Part shown: one piece after another, positions 9,450 to 22,200 of the stretch | Layout of the letters: each line of letters opens with the position of its first letter | Position numbering within the stretch: the stretch's first letter is position 1 | Assembly (NCBI RefSeq): GCF_003122385.1 | Contig: NZ_CP029255.1 | Span: forward strand, 1,860,001 to 1,924,000 | Length of the DNA: 64,000 bases | Direction of reading: 5' to 3' | Origin: Flavobacterium crocinum | Lineage (GTDB): Bacteria; Bacteroidota; Bacteroidia; Flavobacteriales; Flavobacteriaceae | Position numbers and translations under genes: made by a program | The notes under the pieces: model-generated | Seen by the model: the letters and a program-made list of their open reading frames with translations, nothing else | Databases searched by the model: none | What the model was told of the DNA's origin: nothing

Positions 9450-10472
9450 ATGAACGAAAATCTTGATCCTACAACGAAAGGATATAACTCAGAAGAATTA
9501 GATCTTGAAAAAAGATTGCGTCCGCTGTCATTTGATGATTTTGCAGGACAAGATCAGGTTTTAGAAAATTTGAAAGTTTTTGTTGCTGCAGCAAATCAAA
9601 GAGGTGAAGCTCTTGATCATGCTTTATTTCATGGACCTCCTGGTTTAGGAAAAACTACACTTGCCAATATCTTAGCAAACGAGCTTCAGGTAGGTATTAA
9701 AATAACTTCCGGGCCTGTTTTAGATAAACCGGGTGACTTGGCGGGTTTACTTACAAACCTGGATGAAAGAGATGTATTATTCATTGATGAGATTCATCGT
9801 TTAAGTCCTGTAGTAGAAGAATATTTGTATTCGGCTATGGAAGACTTTAAAATTGATATTATGATTGAATCTGGACCAAATGCCAGAACAGTTCAAATCA
9901 ATTTAAATCCATTCACACTTATTGGAGCTACAACTCGTTCGGGATTACTAACTGCACCTATGCGTGCTCGTTTTGGTATTTCTTCACGTTTGCAATATTA
10001 TTCTACTGAACTTTTAACGACAATTGTTGAACGAAGTGCAGGAATCTTAAAAATGCCTATTGCTCTTGAAGCTGCAATTGAAATTGCAGGCCGAAGCCGT
10101 GGAACTCCTCGTATTGCTAATGCCTTATTGAGAAGGGTGAGAGACTTTGCGCAGATAAAGGGTAATGGAACTATAGACCTTGAAATTTCTAAGTATGCAC
10201 TAAAAGCGTTGAATGTAGATGCTCATGGTCTTGATGAAATGGATAATAAGATATTATTGACTATCATTAATAAATTTAAGGGTGGGCCAGTTGGTCTTTC
10301 TACTTTGGCGACTGCCGTATCTGAAAGTAGCGAAACTATAGAAGAAGTTTATGAACCTTTCCTGATTCAGGAAGGATTTATTATGCGTACACCACGTGGA
10401 AGAGAAGTGACGGACAAAGCTTATAAGCATCTGGGAAAGATAAATATGAACAATCAGGGAGAGTTGTTTTAA
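9450..10472 (+). CDS. ruvB: Holliday junction branch migration helicase RuvB
   Basis: The 340-residue AAA+ ATPase drives branch migration of Holliday junctions with RuvA. Walker A is residues 62-70 (GPPGLGKTT), Walker B ends in Asp113-Glu114 (LFIDEIHR), and the sensor motif GATTR and the arginine-rich FGISSRL segment follow. The C-terminal winged-helix DNA-binding domain ends with the typical RTPRGR sequence. Length is normal. ruvA lies about 20 kb away in the same window, so the two are not in one operon. The cytochrome P450 gene starts 11 bases downstream and probably shares its transcript. Confidence 0.97.
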   Translation: MNENLDPTTKGYNSEELDLEKRLRPLSFDDFAGQDQVLENLKVFVAAANQRGEALDHALFHGPPGLGKTTLANILANELQVGIKITSGPVLDKPGDLAGLLTNLDERDVLFIDEIHRLSPVVEEYLYSAMEDFKIDIMIESGPNARTVQINLNPFTLIGATTRSGLLTAPMRARFGISSRLQYYSTELLTTIVERSAGILKMPIALEAAIEIAGRSRGTPRIANALLRRVRDFAQIKGNGTIDLEISKYALKALNVDAHGLDEMDNKILLTIINKFKGGPVGLSTLATAVSESSETIEEVYEPFLIQEGFIMRTPRGREVTDKAYKHLGKINMNNQGELF

Positions 10473-10483
10473 TTTAAGTAGAA

Positions 10484-11830
10484 ATGTCTTCTGTTAAAAA
10501 ATATAATTATCCGCCCAAACTTTCTATTTTAAGATTTTTTTTGGATGCCGAAGGAGTTCGAAGAAATCCTATTCCTTATCATGAAAAATATTTCAAAAGA
10601 TTTGGAGATTCTTTTTCTATCAAAATTGGAAGTTCAAAACATATTATTTTGTCGCGAGACAATGAAGTAGCACAGTATATTCTTCAAAAGAATCAAAAGA
10701 ACTATCATAAATCTAAATTTCAATCTGTTTACCTTTCAAAATATCTTGGAAAAGGACTTTTGACTGTTGATGGCGATTTTTGGCTGAAACAGAGAAGACT
10801 TATTCAGCCCGCTTTTCATAAACAAAAAATGAATCAGTTGGTTGAAAACATGAAAGCGACGATTATTTCAGAGTTAGATCAGATTAAGACTGATGAAGAA
10901 ATGGATCTTTTTCCTGTAATGAGTGAGCTAGCATTTAATGTTGTAGCTAAATCTCTATTTGAGTTTTCAATATCACAAGAAAAGCTGAATCGAATTAAAT
11001 TTATCATTGAAGAAGTTCAAAATTTCCTAATAAAAGAAATTAGACTTCCTCATAAAGCATGGTGGTTTTCTATTAGTGGACAGATAAAAAAGCATCTCCA
11101 ATTAGCAGAGGAAAATAATAACATTATTAGAGAAATTATTGAAGTTAGAAATGCTTCAAAGGATGAATTTAATGATTTACTTAATATGTTATTGGAAACC
11201 AGATACGAAGATACTGGTGAAGGAATGTCTGTAAAACAATTAATAGATGAAATAAAAATTCTATTCATTGCCGGACATGAAACAACTGCTAATGCCTTAA
11301 CTTTTACTTTGTATCTGTTAGGCAATAATCCAGAAGTGCAACAAAAGGTTTTGGAAGAGATTTTAAAGATTGAATCTGAAACTAATGATGTTGTAGAACA
11401 ACTTCAGAAGATGACTTATACAAATGCAGTTTTAAACGAATCAATGCGTTTGTATCCTCCGGCCTGGATTACAGATCGGCAAAATGTTGAAGATGATACT
11501 TTGGCTGGATTTAGTATAAAAGAGGGAACTTTAATAGGGGTTTCTTTTTATGAATTACATCGAAACCCTAAATATTGGAATAATCCTGATAAGTTCGATC
11601 CAGAACGTTTTTTAGGAGAACAAAAAAAACATTCTATGCAGTATTTCTATCCTTTTGGTGCTGGACCAAGAATGTGTATCGGCGCTGGTTTTGCTATTTA
11701 CGAAATGTGTTTGACTGTTTCTTATATTATAAAAAAGTATAAGATTACTTCAGTTGGAACCGATGTTAATTTTAATCCACTAATTACCTTAAAACCAGTT
11801 GGTGTAAAAGTTATTTTTTCTGAGAGATAA
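10484..11830 (+). CDS. Cytochrome P450
   Basis: The 448-residue heme-thiolate monooxygenase has the I-helix oxygen-activation motif AGHETT (residues 263-268), the ExxR pair Glu319/Arg322 (ESMRLYPP), the PERF motif and the heme-binding loop [10 protein letters not shown] with ligand Cys398. It has no signal peptide and no fused reductase, so it needs separate redox partners, none of which are adjacent. The sequence style resembles the CYP4/CYP102-like fatty-acid hydroxylase clan; the substrate cannot be read from the sequence. It lies between ruvB and queG with tight spacing and overlaps the queG start by one base. Confidence 0.92.
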   Translation: MSSVKKYNYPPKLSILRFFLDAEGVRRNPIPYHEKYFKRFGDSFSIKIGSSKHIILSRDNEVAQYILQKNQKNYHKSKFQSVYLSKYLGKGLLTVDGDFWLKQRRLIQPAFHKQKMNQLVENMKATIISELDQIKTDEEMDLFPVMSELAFNVVAKSLFEFSISQEKLNRIKFIIEEVQNFLIKEIRLPHKAWWFSISGQIKKHLQLAEENNNIIREIIEVRNASKDEFNDLLNMLLETRYEDTGEGMSVKQLIDEIKILFIAGHETTANALTFTLYLLGNNPEVQQKVLEEILKIESETNDVVEQLQKMTYTNAVLNESMRLYPPAWITDRQNVEDDTLAGFSIKEGTLIGVSFYELHRNPKYWNNPDKFDPERFLGEQKKHSMQYFYPFGAGPRMCIGAGFAIYEMCLTVSYIIKKYKITSVGTDVNFNPLITLKPVGVKVIFSER

Positions 11831-12753
11831 TGATTAATTCTAAAGAGAAATATTCAAAGTTTATAAAGGCTGAAGCTAAAAGACTTGGTTTTCTTTCTTG
11901 TGGAATATCCAAAGCCGGATTTTTGGAACAAGAAGCACCAAGACTTGAAAAATGGCTAAACAATAACCATAATGGTCAAATGGCTTATATGGCGAATCAT
12001 TTTGATAAACGTTTGGATCCTACTTTATTGGTAGAAGACGGTAAAAGTGTAGTTTCTCTTTTGCTTAATTATTACCCCCATTCAGTTCAGAATGATGAAA
12101 GTTTTAAAATTTCTAAATATGCTTATGGGCAGGATTATCATTTTATTATTAAAGATAAATTAAAAGAATTTTTACATTCAATTCAGGAGAATATAGGTGA
12201 AGTTTCAGGACGTGCTTTTGTCGATTCAGCTCCGGTTTTAGATAAGGCCTGGGCAGCAAAAAGTGGCTTAGGATGGATAGGAAAAAATAGTAACTTAATT
12301 ACTCAGAAAGTCGGCTCTTTTTACTTCATAGCCGAACTTATAATTGATTTAGATTTAGAATATGACTATGCGGTAACAGATCACTGCGGAACCTGTACCG
12401 CTTGTATCGATGCATGTCCAACTCAGGCAATTGTTGCGCCCTATGTGGTTGATGGAAGCAAATGTATCTCGTATTATACTATCGAATTAAAAGAAAATAT
12501 TCCTCAGGAAATGAAAGGAAAGTTTGATGATTGGATGTTTGGCTGTGATACTTGCCAGGATGTCTGCCCCTGGAATCGATTTTCCAAATCTCATTCAGAA
12601 CCCTTATTTAACCCTAATCCAGATTTACTCTCTTTTACAAAAAAAGACTGGATTGAAATAACTGAAGAAACATTTAAACTTGTTTTTAAAAACTCTCCCA
12701 TTAAAAGAACAAAGTTTGAGGGACTTAAACGTAATATTAAGTTTTTAGGTTAA
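11830..12753 (+). CDS. queG: Epoxyqueuosine reductase QueG
   Basis: This 307-residue cobalamin- and Fe-S-dependent enzyme carries out the last step of queuosine biosynthesis, reducing epoxyqueuosine in tRNA. Eight cysteines form the two [4Fe-4S] clusters: Cys186, 189, 192 and 196, then Cys212, 239, 242 and 246 ([14 protein letters not shown]). The segment [18 protein letters not shown] contains the conserved Asp of the active site. The C-terminal HEAT-like region of longer homologues is short or absent here, as in many Bacteroidota. Start and upstream stop overlap as TAATG. Confidence 0.95.
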   Translation: MINSKEKYSKFIKAEAKRLGFLSCGISKAGFLEQEAPRLEKWLNNNHNGQMAYMANHFDKRLDPTLLVEDGKSVVSLLLNYYPHSVQNDESFKISKYAYGQDYHFIIKDKLKEFLHSIQENIGEVSGRAFVDSAPVLDKAWAAKSGLGWIGKNSNLITQKVGSFYFIAELIIDLDLEYDYAVTDHCGTCTACIDACPTQAIVAPYVVDGSKCISYYTIELKENIPQEMKGKFDDWMFGCDTCQDVCPWNRFSKSHSEPLFNPNPDLLSFTKKDWIEITEETFKLVFKNSPIKRTKFEGLKRNIKFLG

Positions 12754-13243
12754 GTTTTTAAATGTTTGTATTTCAGTTAATTGTGCATTTTATTGTAAGT
12801 TAAAGCTTATTTTTAAATCTTACGAATTTTAATTTTTTATCAATATTTTCTGTAAGAATTTAATTTATTCATAATTCTTTAAGAAATTATGATCTCTTCA
12901 TTGTCAAATGTTTACGTTTTTAACATCACAAAGTTATGAACACTTGTTAAATTATGTTGTTTGACGACTTTCTTTGCATTTTATCGACTAATATCGTCGG
13001 AAACCTAGTCTTTCCTATACTTTCGTAGCTCCAAAACTACTAATTTAATCCTGAGACGACTATTTAGATCTGTCTTGTGCTATGAAAGACTTATGGTAAA
13101 ACTTTACTATTGCGGAGTTGAAAAAACTTTTTTCAGCCAAACAAAATCCAATTTTGACAATTTTTCGTATTTCACTTATATGCTAAAAACTATCATCAGT
13201 TTTTCAGTGTCTTATATCTCTGTTCCACAAACTCAAGTTGTCT
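12754..13243 (+). other. 490-bp intergenic region with promoter and structured leader of the adhesin operon
   Basis: No convincing gene is present. A promoter candidate sits at 12944-12976. Downstream, the presumed leader of about 260 nt contains pairing segments: AGTCTTTC (13007-13014) with GAAAGACT (13084-13091), ATCGTC (12993-12998) with GACGA (13055-13059), and GTAG (13025-13028) with CTAC (13037-13040). A five-codon frame, ATG to TAA, lies at 13082-13099. A very AT-rich palindrome (TGAAAAAA-C-TTTTTTCA) occurs near 13120-13137. I do not recognise a known riboswitch. Confidence 0.5.
12944..12976 (+). promoter_or_regulatory. Candidate promoter for the giant adhesin operon
   Basis: TTG at 12944-12946 is followed after 22 bases by TTTCTTTG (12969-12976), one base from the TAnnTTTG consensus. 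Transcription from here would give a leader of about 260 nt. Confidence 0.4.
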
Positions 13244-16200
13244 ATGCGTAACTTTACTTTTAATCAGTCTAAATTTTTTAGACTAATTTTTCTTGTTTTT
13301 TCTTTGTTATTCATTAATTATAATGCTTCAGCTCAGTTTTTTACGAAACATTATATTGCTCCAGCACCATGGCAATATTTTAGTAGGGCAAATGAAATTG
13401 TTATTGCTACTAATTCTACAAGCCCTGTTACTTTTACTATAACAAAAAGTGACGGTAGTGCTGTAAGTTTGACAAAAGATGGTACAACAATTAGTTCATC
13501 TTCTCTTACTACTGTAAAAGGAGCTCCTGCAGTTTATAGATTTGTTGGAGATCCTAATACTGCCGCTTTAACTTATAATAGTGCTGGTACTGTTTATAAT
13601 GATAGAGGTATAATAGTTACAAGTACTACTAATAGCGGAGCTATTTCTGTAAATTTAAGAAATATTGCATCCGATGCTATTGGACAAGGTGGAGATTCTC
13701 ATATTAAGGGAAATGCCTCATTAACTAGTTTTGGTGATGCTGGCATTGGTGTAGAATTTAGAGTGGGGTATTATAGGAATGTTGGATCAACTGATCAGGA
13801 TAAACCTTTCTATAGTGTAATGGCTATTAATAATAATACACAAGTAAAATTAAATGGAAGTGTAATAACAACATTAGGAGCTGGACAAAGTTATTTATTT
13901 AATGCAGCAATTGGTTCTTTAGTTGAATCATCTGGACCAGTTGTAATGAATACAGGAGTAAGAATAGATACACCTTTAGCTTGTGGAGATGGAACTTTTG
14001 ATCAACTACCTCCAACATCTGTTTTAGGTAAGGAATATTTTCTTGAAAGAGGAAAAGGTAATGATGTTGCAGAGCAAACAACTATTGTCGCAACCAGAGA
14101 TAATACTGTAGTAACGATAAATACTTACAATGCTACGAATGGTAATGAAGTAGGAACGCCAGTAACAGTAAACCTTAATGCAGGTGGATTTCATACTTTT
14201 CAAAACGGAATTGCAGGTACACAGCTTTCTGCTTCAAGAATTGTAGCAAATAACAACGTTGCAGTTTATTCAGGTACGGCAGATAAGTGTGAAGTTGATG
14301 TTTCGACAATTGCTCCCGTATCGGCTTGCGGAGGATCTGTTTTTGTAGAAACCTCGACTTTTAAAGGATATAATAATGCTTCATTAGATTATTTTGGTTA
14401 TGTATTATTGCAAAGCCAAACGGCTACTGTTTTTCTAAATTCGGCTAATTTAGAGACCACGATGCAGACTACTCGACGTCAGTTAGGTAACACAGGTTGG
14501 TATATAATTGATTTTAATAGAGATAAAATAGGGAATCCTAATACAATTTCTCTTAATAGTTCTGCAAAACTAACCGTTTCCATAGCACAGCAGGGAGATG
14601 GATATTCTATGGCTGCATTTTTCTCGAATTTTGCACAACAGCCCTCAGCTCCCAAAGAAACTTATATTGGGGTAGCTGGTTGTCTAAAACAATCAGCGAC
14701 ATTAACTACAGATCCTGGTTTTGCACCATATGTGTGGCGTTATAATGGTACAGTTATTTCAGGGCAAGTTTTAAATTCTATAACAGTTACTAAAACAGGA
14801 ACTTATACTGTAACATCAACATTGTCTTGTGGTGTTAGTTCGCAATCTACTCCTATTACAGTTACGCTTTGTAGTGATGTTGCAGTGGAAAATAAGGTGA
14901 ATGTTTCCAGCCAGTGTGTTGGATCAAATGTTGTTTTTACTGTAACGGCTAAAAATTTAGGGCCATCCAACGCAGAAGGTGTTTCAGTAACAGATAAACT
15001 TCCTTCAGGGTATACTTATGTTTCTTCAGTAGCTCCAACTGGAACTACTTATGACAGCAGTACTGGAGTTTGGACGATTTCTGGTCTAGATAGTGGAGCA
15101 AGTGCCGTTCTTACGATAACTGGAACAGTTAAAGATTCTGGAACTTATGCCAATACAGCAACAATTACATCATCTAATGTGGATGATCCTACAGGTAATA
15201 ATACTGCTACAGCGACAGTAACAGCCAATGCTTTACCAGTTGCAGCTACACTTAGTACAAATAGTCCTGTATGTTCAGGCTCGAATGCTATTTTTACAAT
15301 ATCAGGGACGCAAGGAAATGTTGTTACTTATACAGGAGCTGCTTCTGGAACCACTACAATAGGAACTGATGGAAAGGCTACAGTTACAATATCAAATGTA
15401 ACTGCCAATTCTACTTTAAATCTAACAAATGTTAGTAATGGGACTTGTAATCGTGCGCTATCGGTTACTGGTACAGTTATGGTAAATCCATTACCTGCAG
15501 CACCTTCGATCTCAGCAGGCGGAGCAACAACATTCTGTTCAGGTGGCAGTGTTGTACTGACATCATCAGCATCGTCAGGGCACCAGTGGTATAAAGACGG
15601 AGTTGCCATTACAGGTGAAACTAACAAAACATACGCAGCAACGGCGACTGGTTCATATACGGTTACTACTAATAATGGAACCTGTACAAGTGCTCAATCT
15701 GCGTCGTTATCGGTAACGGTAAACCCGACACCATCGGCACCGACGGTTGCAGCACAGACTTTCTGTTCATCAGAAAACAAAACGATTGCAGATTTGGCTT
15801 CCCTTGGAGCATCTTATAAATGGTATTCGGCCTCAACAGGTGGTTCTGCCCTTGCAGGTACTACGGTTTTGGCGACAGGAACCTATTATGTAAGCCAGAC
15901 CTCAAGCGGATGTGAGAGTACAAGAGCATCGGTATCGGTAACGGTAAATGCTACACCATCGGCACCGACGGTTGCAGCACAGACTTTCTGTTCATCAGAA
16001 AACAAAACGATTGCAGATTTGGCTTCCCTTGGAGCATCTTATAAATGGTATTCGGCCTCAACAGGTGGCTCTGCCCTTGCAGGTACTACGGTTTTGGCGA
16101 CAGGAACCTATTATGTAAGCCAGACCTCAAGCGGATGTGAGAGTACAAGAGCATCGGTATCGGTAACGGTAAATGCTACACCATCGGCACCGACGGTTGC

Positions 16201-19200
16201 AGCACAGACTTTCTGTTCATCAGAAAACAAAACGATTGCAGATTTGGCTTCCCTTGGAGCATCTTATAAATGGTATTCGGCCTCAACAGGTGGCTCTGCC
16301 CTTGCAGGTACTACGGTTTTGGCGACAGGAACCTATTATGTAAGCCAGATCTCAAGCGGATGTGAGAGTACAAGAGCATCGGTATCGGTAACGGTAAATG
16401 CTACACCATCGGCACCGACGGTTGCAGCACAGACTTTCTGTTCATCAGAAAACAAAACGATTGCAGATTTGGCTTCCCTTGGAGCATCTTATAAATGGTA
16501 TTCGGCCTCAACAGGTGGTTCTGCCCTTGCAGGTACTACGGTTTTGGCGACAGGAACCTATTATGTAAGCCAGACCTCAAGCGGATGTGAGAGTACAAGA
16601 GCATCGGTATCGGTAACGGTAAATGCTACACCATCGGCACCGACGGTTGCAGCACAGACTTTCTGTTCATCAGAAAACAAAACGATTGCAGATTTGGCTT
16701 CCCTTGGAGCATCTTATAAATGGTATTCGGCCTCAACAGGTGGTTCTGCCCTTGCAGGTACTACGGTTTTGGCGACAGGAACCTATTATGTAAGCCAGAC
16801 CTCAAGCGGATGTGAGAGTACAAGAGCATCGGTATCGGTAACGGTAAATGCTACACCATCGGCACCGACGGTTGCAGCACAGACTTTCTGTTCATCAGAA
16901 AACAAAACGATTGCAGATTTGGCTTCCCTTGGAGCATCTTATAAATGGTATTCGGCTTCAACAGGTGGTTCTGCCCTTGCAGGTACTACGGTTTTGGCAA
17001 CAGGAACCTATTACGTAAGCCAGAGTTCAAACGGATGTGAGAGTACAAGAGCATCGGTATCGGTAACAATAACAACAAATCCGGTAAAACCTATATTAGG
17101 TTCTATAAATCAGCCTACTTGTAGTATATTTACAGGAAACTTTACAATTACAAATTATAATTCTTCTTATACTTATACAATAAGTCCAAATGGAGCAACA
17201 CTAAATAAGGCTACAGGGGTTGTTACTGCAACAAAAGGAATTTATAAAGTAACAGCAACTTTAAATAGTTGTGCTTCTGAGATTTCTGATGAAGTTGGAA
17301 TTAATTCAATTCTATGTGCCAATGCAGATCCATTCGGAACCAAAACATCAGGCGCGACAACGGTAACTGTTGGAAACGTAAAAACAAATGATACCTTAAA
17401 CGGAGTTGCCGTTACAGCGGACAACACTACGGTAACGCCAAAAACAGACGGTGTACTGAGTGTGGATGCAGCGGGAGTGGTTACTCTTGCAGCCAATGCA
17501 CCAAGTGGAAGCTACAGCATTGTTTATGAAATCTGTGAGCTAAATACAACCAATTGTAAAACGGCTACGGCTACCGTTGATGTTGTAAACGGACTGGTTG
17601 CCAATGCAGATCCATTCGGAACCAAAACATCAGGCGCGACAGCAGTAACTGTTGGAAACGTAAAAACAAATGATACCTTAAACGGAGTTGCCGTTACAGC
17701 GGACAACACTACGGTAACGCCAAAAACAGACGGTGTACTGAGTGTGGATGCAGCGGGAGTAGTTACTCTTGCAGCCAATGCACCAAGCGGAAGCTACAGC
17801 ATTGAATACACAATCTGTGAACTGAACACAACCAATTGTAAAACGGCTACGGCTACCGTTGATGTTGTAAACGGACTGGTTGCCAATGCAGATCCATTCG
17901 GAACCAAAACATCAGGCGCGACAGCAGTAACTGTTGGAAACGTAAAAACAAATGATACCTTAAACGGAGTTGCCGTTACAGCAGACAACACTACGGTAAC
18001 GCCAAAAACAGACGGTGTACTGAGTGTGGATGCAGCGGGAGTGGTTACTCTTGCGGCCAATGCACCAAGCGGAAGCTACAGTATTGTTTATCAAATCTGC
18101 GAACTGAATACAACCAACTGCAAAACAGCTACGGCTACCGTTGATGTTGCAAACACATTGGTTGCCAATGCAGATCCATTCGGAACCAAAACATCAGGCG
18201 CGACAGCAGTAACTGTTGGAAACGTAAAAACAAATGATACCTTAAACGGAGTTGCCGTTACAGCGGACAACACTACGGTAACGCCAAAAACAGACGGTGT
18301 ACTGAGTGTGGATGCAGCGGGAGTGGTTACTCTTGCAGCCAATGCACCAAGTGGAAGCTACAGCATTGTTTATGAAATCTGTGAGCTAAATACAACCAAT
18401 TTTAAAACGGCTACGGCTACCGTTGATGTTGTAAACGGACTGGTTGCCAATGCAGATCCATTCGGAACCAAAACATCAGGCGCGACAACGGTAACTGTTG
18501 GAAACGTAAAAACAAATGATACCTTAAACGGAGTTGCCGTTACAGCGGACAACACTACGGTAACGCCAAAAACAGACGGCGTACTGAGTGTGGATGCAGC
18601 GGGAGTAGTTACTCTTGCAGCCAATGCACCAAGCGGAAGCTACAGCATTGAATACACAATCTGTGAACTGAACACAACCAATTGTAAAACGGCTACCGCC
18701 ACAGTTGATGTCGTAAACGGACTGGTTGCCAATGCAGATCCATTCGGAACCAAAACATCAGGCGCGACAGCAGTAACTGTTGGAAACGTAAAAACAAATG
18801 ATACCTTAAACGGAGTTGCCGTTACAGCAGACAACACTACGGTAACGCCAAAAACAGACGGTGTACTGAGTGTGGATGCAGCGGGAGTGGTTACTCTTGC
18901 AGCCAATGCACCAAGTGGAAGCTACAGCATTGTTTATGAAATCTGTGAGCTAAATACAACCAATTGTAAAACGGCTACGGCTACCGTTGATGTTGTAAAC
19001 GGACTGGTTGCCAATGCAGATCCATTCGGAAACAAAACATCAGGCGCAGCAGCAGTAACTGTTGGAAACGTAAAAACAAATGATACCTTAAACGAAGTTG
19101 CCGTTACAGCGGACAACACTACGGTAACGCCAAAAACAGACGGCGTACTGAGTGTGGATGCAGCGGGAGTAGTTACTCTTGCAGCCAATGCACCAAGCGG

Positions 19201-22200
19201 AAGCTACAGCATTGAATACACAATCTGTGAACTGAACACAACCAATTGTAAAACGGCTACCGCCACAGTTGATGTCGTAAACGGACTGGTTGCCAATGCA
19301 GATCCATTCGGAACCAAAACATCAGGCGCGACAGCAGTAACTGTTGGAAACGTAAAAACAAATGATACCTTAAACGGAGTTGCCGTTACGGCGGACAACA
19401 CTACGGTAACACCAAAAACAGACGGCGTACTGAGTGTGGATGCAGCGGGAGTGGTTACTCTTGCAGCCAATGCACCAAGCGGAAGCTACAGTATTGTTTA
19501 TGAAATCTGCGAACTGAATACAACGAATTGTAAAACAGCAACAGCTACCGTTGATGTTGTAAACGGACTGGTTGCCAATGCAGATCCATTCGGAACCAAA
19601 ACATCAGGCGCGACAGCAGTAACTGTTGGAAACGTAAAAACAAATGATACCTTAAACGGAGTTGCCGTTACAGCGGACAACACTACGGTAACGCCAAAAA
19701 CAGACGGTGTACTGAGTGTGGATGCAGCGGGAGTGGTTACTCTTGTGGCCAATGCACCAAGCGGAAGCTACAGTATTGTTTATCAAATCTGCGAACTGAA
19801 TGCAACCAACTGCAAAACAGCTACGGCTACCGTTGATGTTGCAAACACATTGGTTGCCAATGCAGATCCATTCGGAACCAAAACATCAGGCGCGACAGCA
19901 GTAACTGTTGGAAACGTAAAAACAAATGATACCTTAAACGGAGTTGCCGTTACAGCAGACAACACTACGGTAACGCCAAAAACAGACGGTGTACTGAGTG
20001 TGGATGCAGCGGGAGTGGTTACTCTTGCAGCCAATGCACCAAGTGGAAGCTACAGCATTGTTTATGAAATCTGCGAACTGAATACAACGAATTGTAAAAC
20101 AGCAACAGCTACAGTTGATGTTGTGAATGAAATAAAAGCGGTTAAAGAAACAACGACTGCTATTAATGGAAGTATAGGTGGAACAACTATAGCATTAACG
20201 ACGAATGATACTTTAAATGAAAATCCAGTTAGTATAGGAAGTAATTCTGGACAAGTAAGCATTAGTATTGTTGGTACATTACCAACAGGATTAACCTTAA
20301 ATGCTAATGGAACAATCACAGTTGCTCCAAATACACCTGCAGCAAATTATAATGTGGAATATACTATTTGTGAAGTTGGTGCTAATCCAGTAAACTGTTC
20401 TTCAGTAATTTCAGTTATACCAGTTACAGCAGGAGATTTAGTGGCCAATCCGGATACCGTAGCATCAGTTACAGGATCAAATATTCCGCAAACATTAGGA
20501 GTAAACGTTCTGGATAATGATACTAAAAACGGAGTAAAATTAAATCCTGCAGATGTAATATTGACAGAATCAACACCGGATCCAAAAGGATATTTGGTAT
20601 TGAACCCTGACGGAACAGTAACTCTTGGAGCTAACGCACCGGCAGGAGATTATGAACTGACTTATACCATCTGTGAAAAACTGAATACAGACAACTGTAA
20701 ATCAAATACAGTTACTGTGACAGTGAAAGCGCCGACTATCGATGCCGTTACAGAAACAACAGTATCGATCAACGGAAATACAGGAGGAACAACAGCTTCA
20801 TTAACAACAAACGATACCCTTGACGGAAAATCATTTGTTGTAGGAACTAATCCTGGAGAAGTAACTATCAGTATTGTTGGCACATTACCAACAGGATTGA
20901 CATTGAATGCGAACGGAACAATCACGGTTGCTCCAAATACTCCAAAAGGAAATTACAATGTAGAATACAGAATCTGCGACAACAACAATTCAGGAAACTG
21001 TGATACGGTGACTTCAGTTGTACCGGTTACAGCAGGAGATTTAGTGGCCAACCCGGATACAGTAGCATCAGTAACAGGATCAAATACTCCACAAACATTA
21101 GGAGTAAATGTTCTGGACAATGATACTAAAAACGGAGTAAAACTAAATCCTGCAGATGTAATATTGACAGAATCAACACCGGATCCAAAAGGATATTTGG
21201 TATTGAATCCTGACGGAACAGTAACTCTTGGAGCTAACGCACCGGCAGGGGATTACGAACTAACTTATACCATCTGCGAAAAACTGAATACAGACAACTG
21301 TAAATCAAATACTGTTAAGGTAACAGTGAAAGCGCCTGTTATTGATGCAGTTGGAGAAACATTGAGTCCATCTATTAATGGAAGCATTGGAGGAACAACT
21401 GCAGACTCTGTAATTGGAAACGATACATTAAACGGAAGTCCTGTTGTTATTGGAACACTTGCTGGTCAGGTAAAACTAACAGCAGTAAATGTTCCGGCGG
21501 GATTAACATTAAATGCAGACGGAACTGTAACTGTAGCTGAGAATACGCCATCAGGAGTTTACGATGTAGCATACCGAATTTGTGAGATTACGAATCCTTC
21601 AAACTGTGATGACGCAATTTCAAAAGTGGCAGTAAATAATGGAGTATTGGTTGCAAACTCAGATGATATACCTTCTGTTACACCGTCAAATACAGGAAAG
21701 AATTTAGGAGTTAATATTTTTACAAATGATACTAAAAATGGTCAGCCTTTAAGTCCTTCAGATGTAACATTGACAGTTTCAAAACCAGATTCAAAAGGAT
21801 ACTTAACAGTTGATTCTGACGGAAACGTTACTTTAGGAGCAAATGCACCAGTAGGAGATTACGAACTTACTTATACAATTTGTGAGAAGTTAAATCCTGA
21901 CAACTGCAGTTCAAACACAGTAAGAGTAACAGTAAATACTCTAATAATTGATGCAGTAGGAGAAACTTTAACACCTTCTATCATTGGAAGTATTGGAGGA
22001 ACAACTACAAGTTCAGTGATTGAAAATGATACATTGAACGGAAGTCCTGCTGTAATCGGTACATTAGATGGTCAGGTAAAATTAACACCAATAAATGTTC
22101 CGGCAGGATTAACATTAAATGCAAACGGAACAGTAACTGTAGCGGTTAACACGCCTTCAGGAATTTACAATGTAGAATACAGTATTTGCGAAAATACAAA

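Noticed and set aside
13120..13137. AT-only palindrome in the adhesin leader read as a terminator
   Set aside because: The stem is almost entirely A-T pairs and would be too weak to stop transcription; there is no GC-rich stem.
15731..20137. CRISPR-like regular repeats
   Set aside because: Repeat units are 225 and 282 bp, in frame, coding and without unique spacers; this is protein repeat structure.
17242..20319. A series of regularly spaced minus-strand open frames of 83-88 residues
   Set aside because: They are antisense shadows of the 282-bp adhesin repeats, have no upstream signals, and repeat only because the coding repeats do.
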